Assembly (NCBI GenBank): GCA_021296375.1
Contig: JAGWAQ010000139.1
Coordinates: 1 to 6,205, forward strand
Length of the DNA: 6,205 nt
Origin: Alphaproteobacteria bacterium
GTDB taxonomy: Bacteria; Pseudomonadota; Alphaproteobacteria; Puniceispirillales; UBA1172
Direction of reading: 5' to 3'
Within the stretch, counting starts at the first letter, position 1, and every line of letters begins with the position of its first letter. The notes below the pieces were generated by a model. It made no database searches. It saw nothing but the letters and a program-made list of their open reading frames with translations, and had not been told where the DNA came from. The position numbers and the translations under genes were made by a program. Shown here piece by piece: positions 6,055 through 6,205 of this stretch.

Positions 6055-6072
6055 GGTGATGTCACCATCACC
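6055..6072. repeat. Perfect 7-bp hairpin in the pdxH leader or promoter region
   Basis: GGTGATG and CATCACC flank a TCAC loop, 41-58 bases upstream of the pdxH start. An alternative pairing, GGTGA/TCACC, is also possible. It could be an operator dyad or an mRNA hairpin; nothing in the sequence decides between them. Confidence 0.4.
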
Positions 6073-6079
6073 TTGACCA

Positions 6080-6108
6080 AACCTAGGGTGAATACCGCCG
6101 TTTGCCAA
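6080..6108 (-). promoter_or_regulatory. Candidate sigma70-type promoter for pdxH
   Basis: On the - strand a TTGGCA -35-like hexamer (6103-6108) and a TAGGTT -10-like hexamer (6080-6085) are separated by 17 bases, ending 65 bases before the pdxH ATG. The -35 matches consensus at 5 of 6 positions, but the -10 at only 3, so this is a weak call. Confidence 0.3.
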
Positions 6109-6169
6109 GTGCGACGATTTGGTGCGACATTTTGCAAAGCCCAGACATTTTGAAAACACAGGCATTTTG
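6109..6169. repeat. Tandem 13-bp repeat and iterated CATTTTG motif upstream of pdxH
   Basis: GTGCGACGATTTG (6109-6121) is followed directly by GTGCGACATTTTG (6122-6134), 11 of 13 identical. The second copy ends in CATTTTG, which recurs at 6146-6152 and 6163-6169, giving start spacings of 18 and 17 bases. The regular array lies just upstream of the candidate pdxH promoter and could serve pdxH or a divergent gene beyond the window end. The remaining bases to 6205 hold no gene I can support. Confidence 0.5.
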
Positions 6170-6205
6170 ATTTCGGAGTCATTTATTAAAATGCGATCAG
6201 GCGGC

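Noticed and set aside
5487..6059. 190-codon + strand frame opposite pdxH
   Set aside because: pdxH is unambiguous on the - strand, and this frame has no family resemblance.
6191..6205. ATG at 6191 (+) as the start of a divergent gene
   Set aside because: Only five codons are visible and the nearest GGAG is 12 bases upstream, too little to support a gene call.

Overview
The window looks like a chromosomal segment of an alphaproteobacterium. The protein flavour (heterotetrameric sarcosine oxidase, an MttB-like methyltransferase of about 515 residues with an Arg-rich N-terminus, and a DMGDH with a GcvT domain) matches marine or rhizosphere Alphaproteobacteria. The genus cannot be fixed by reading alone. 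I see no insertion sequence, phage gene, tRNA, rRNA or CRISPR.

Layout: (1) On the + strand, positions 1-1120 hold the 3' end of soxA (sarcosine oxidase alpha) and the complete soxG (gamma), which overlap by 8 bases. (2) Positions 1121-1208 hold a strong, near-symmetrical hairpin that should terminate transcription from both sides. (3) On the - strand, reading leftward from 5211, comes a dimethylglycine dehydrogenase-like flavoprotein, then a non-pyrrolysine MttB-family methyltransferase ending at 1209. The dehydrogenase reading frame is broken at about 4493, giving a 244-residue FAD-domain piece and a 566-residue piece that overlap by 17 bases. (4) Positions 5212-5423 are intergenic, with small inverted repeats and three TATCAG hexamers. 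(5) pdxH (PNP/PMP oxidase) lies on the - strand at 5424-6014. (6) Positions 6015-6205 are an upstream region rich in short repeats.

Taken together, the catabolic genes form a demethylation ladder for methylated glycines. The MttB homologue could remove one methyl from a quaternary amine such as glycine betaine onto a corrinoid protein. The DMGDH-like enzyme would then act on dimethylglycine, and sarcosine oxidase on sarcosine to give glycine. The two folate-dependent steps would load one-carbon units onto tetrahydrofolate. The substrate of the first step is inferred from context. PdxH supplies PLP, the cofactor of serine hydroxymethyltransferase and other glycine enzymes, but a functional link with its neighbours is unproven.

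The observation most worth checking is the broken dehydrogenase. Both halves are well conserved and intact up to the junction, so this is a very recent mutation, a sequencing or assembly error, or a genuinely split gene.
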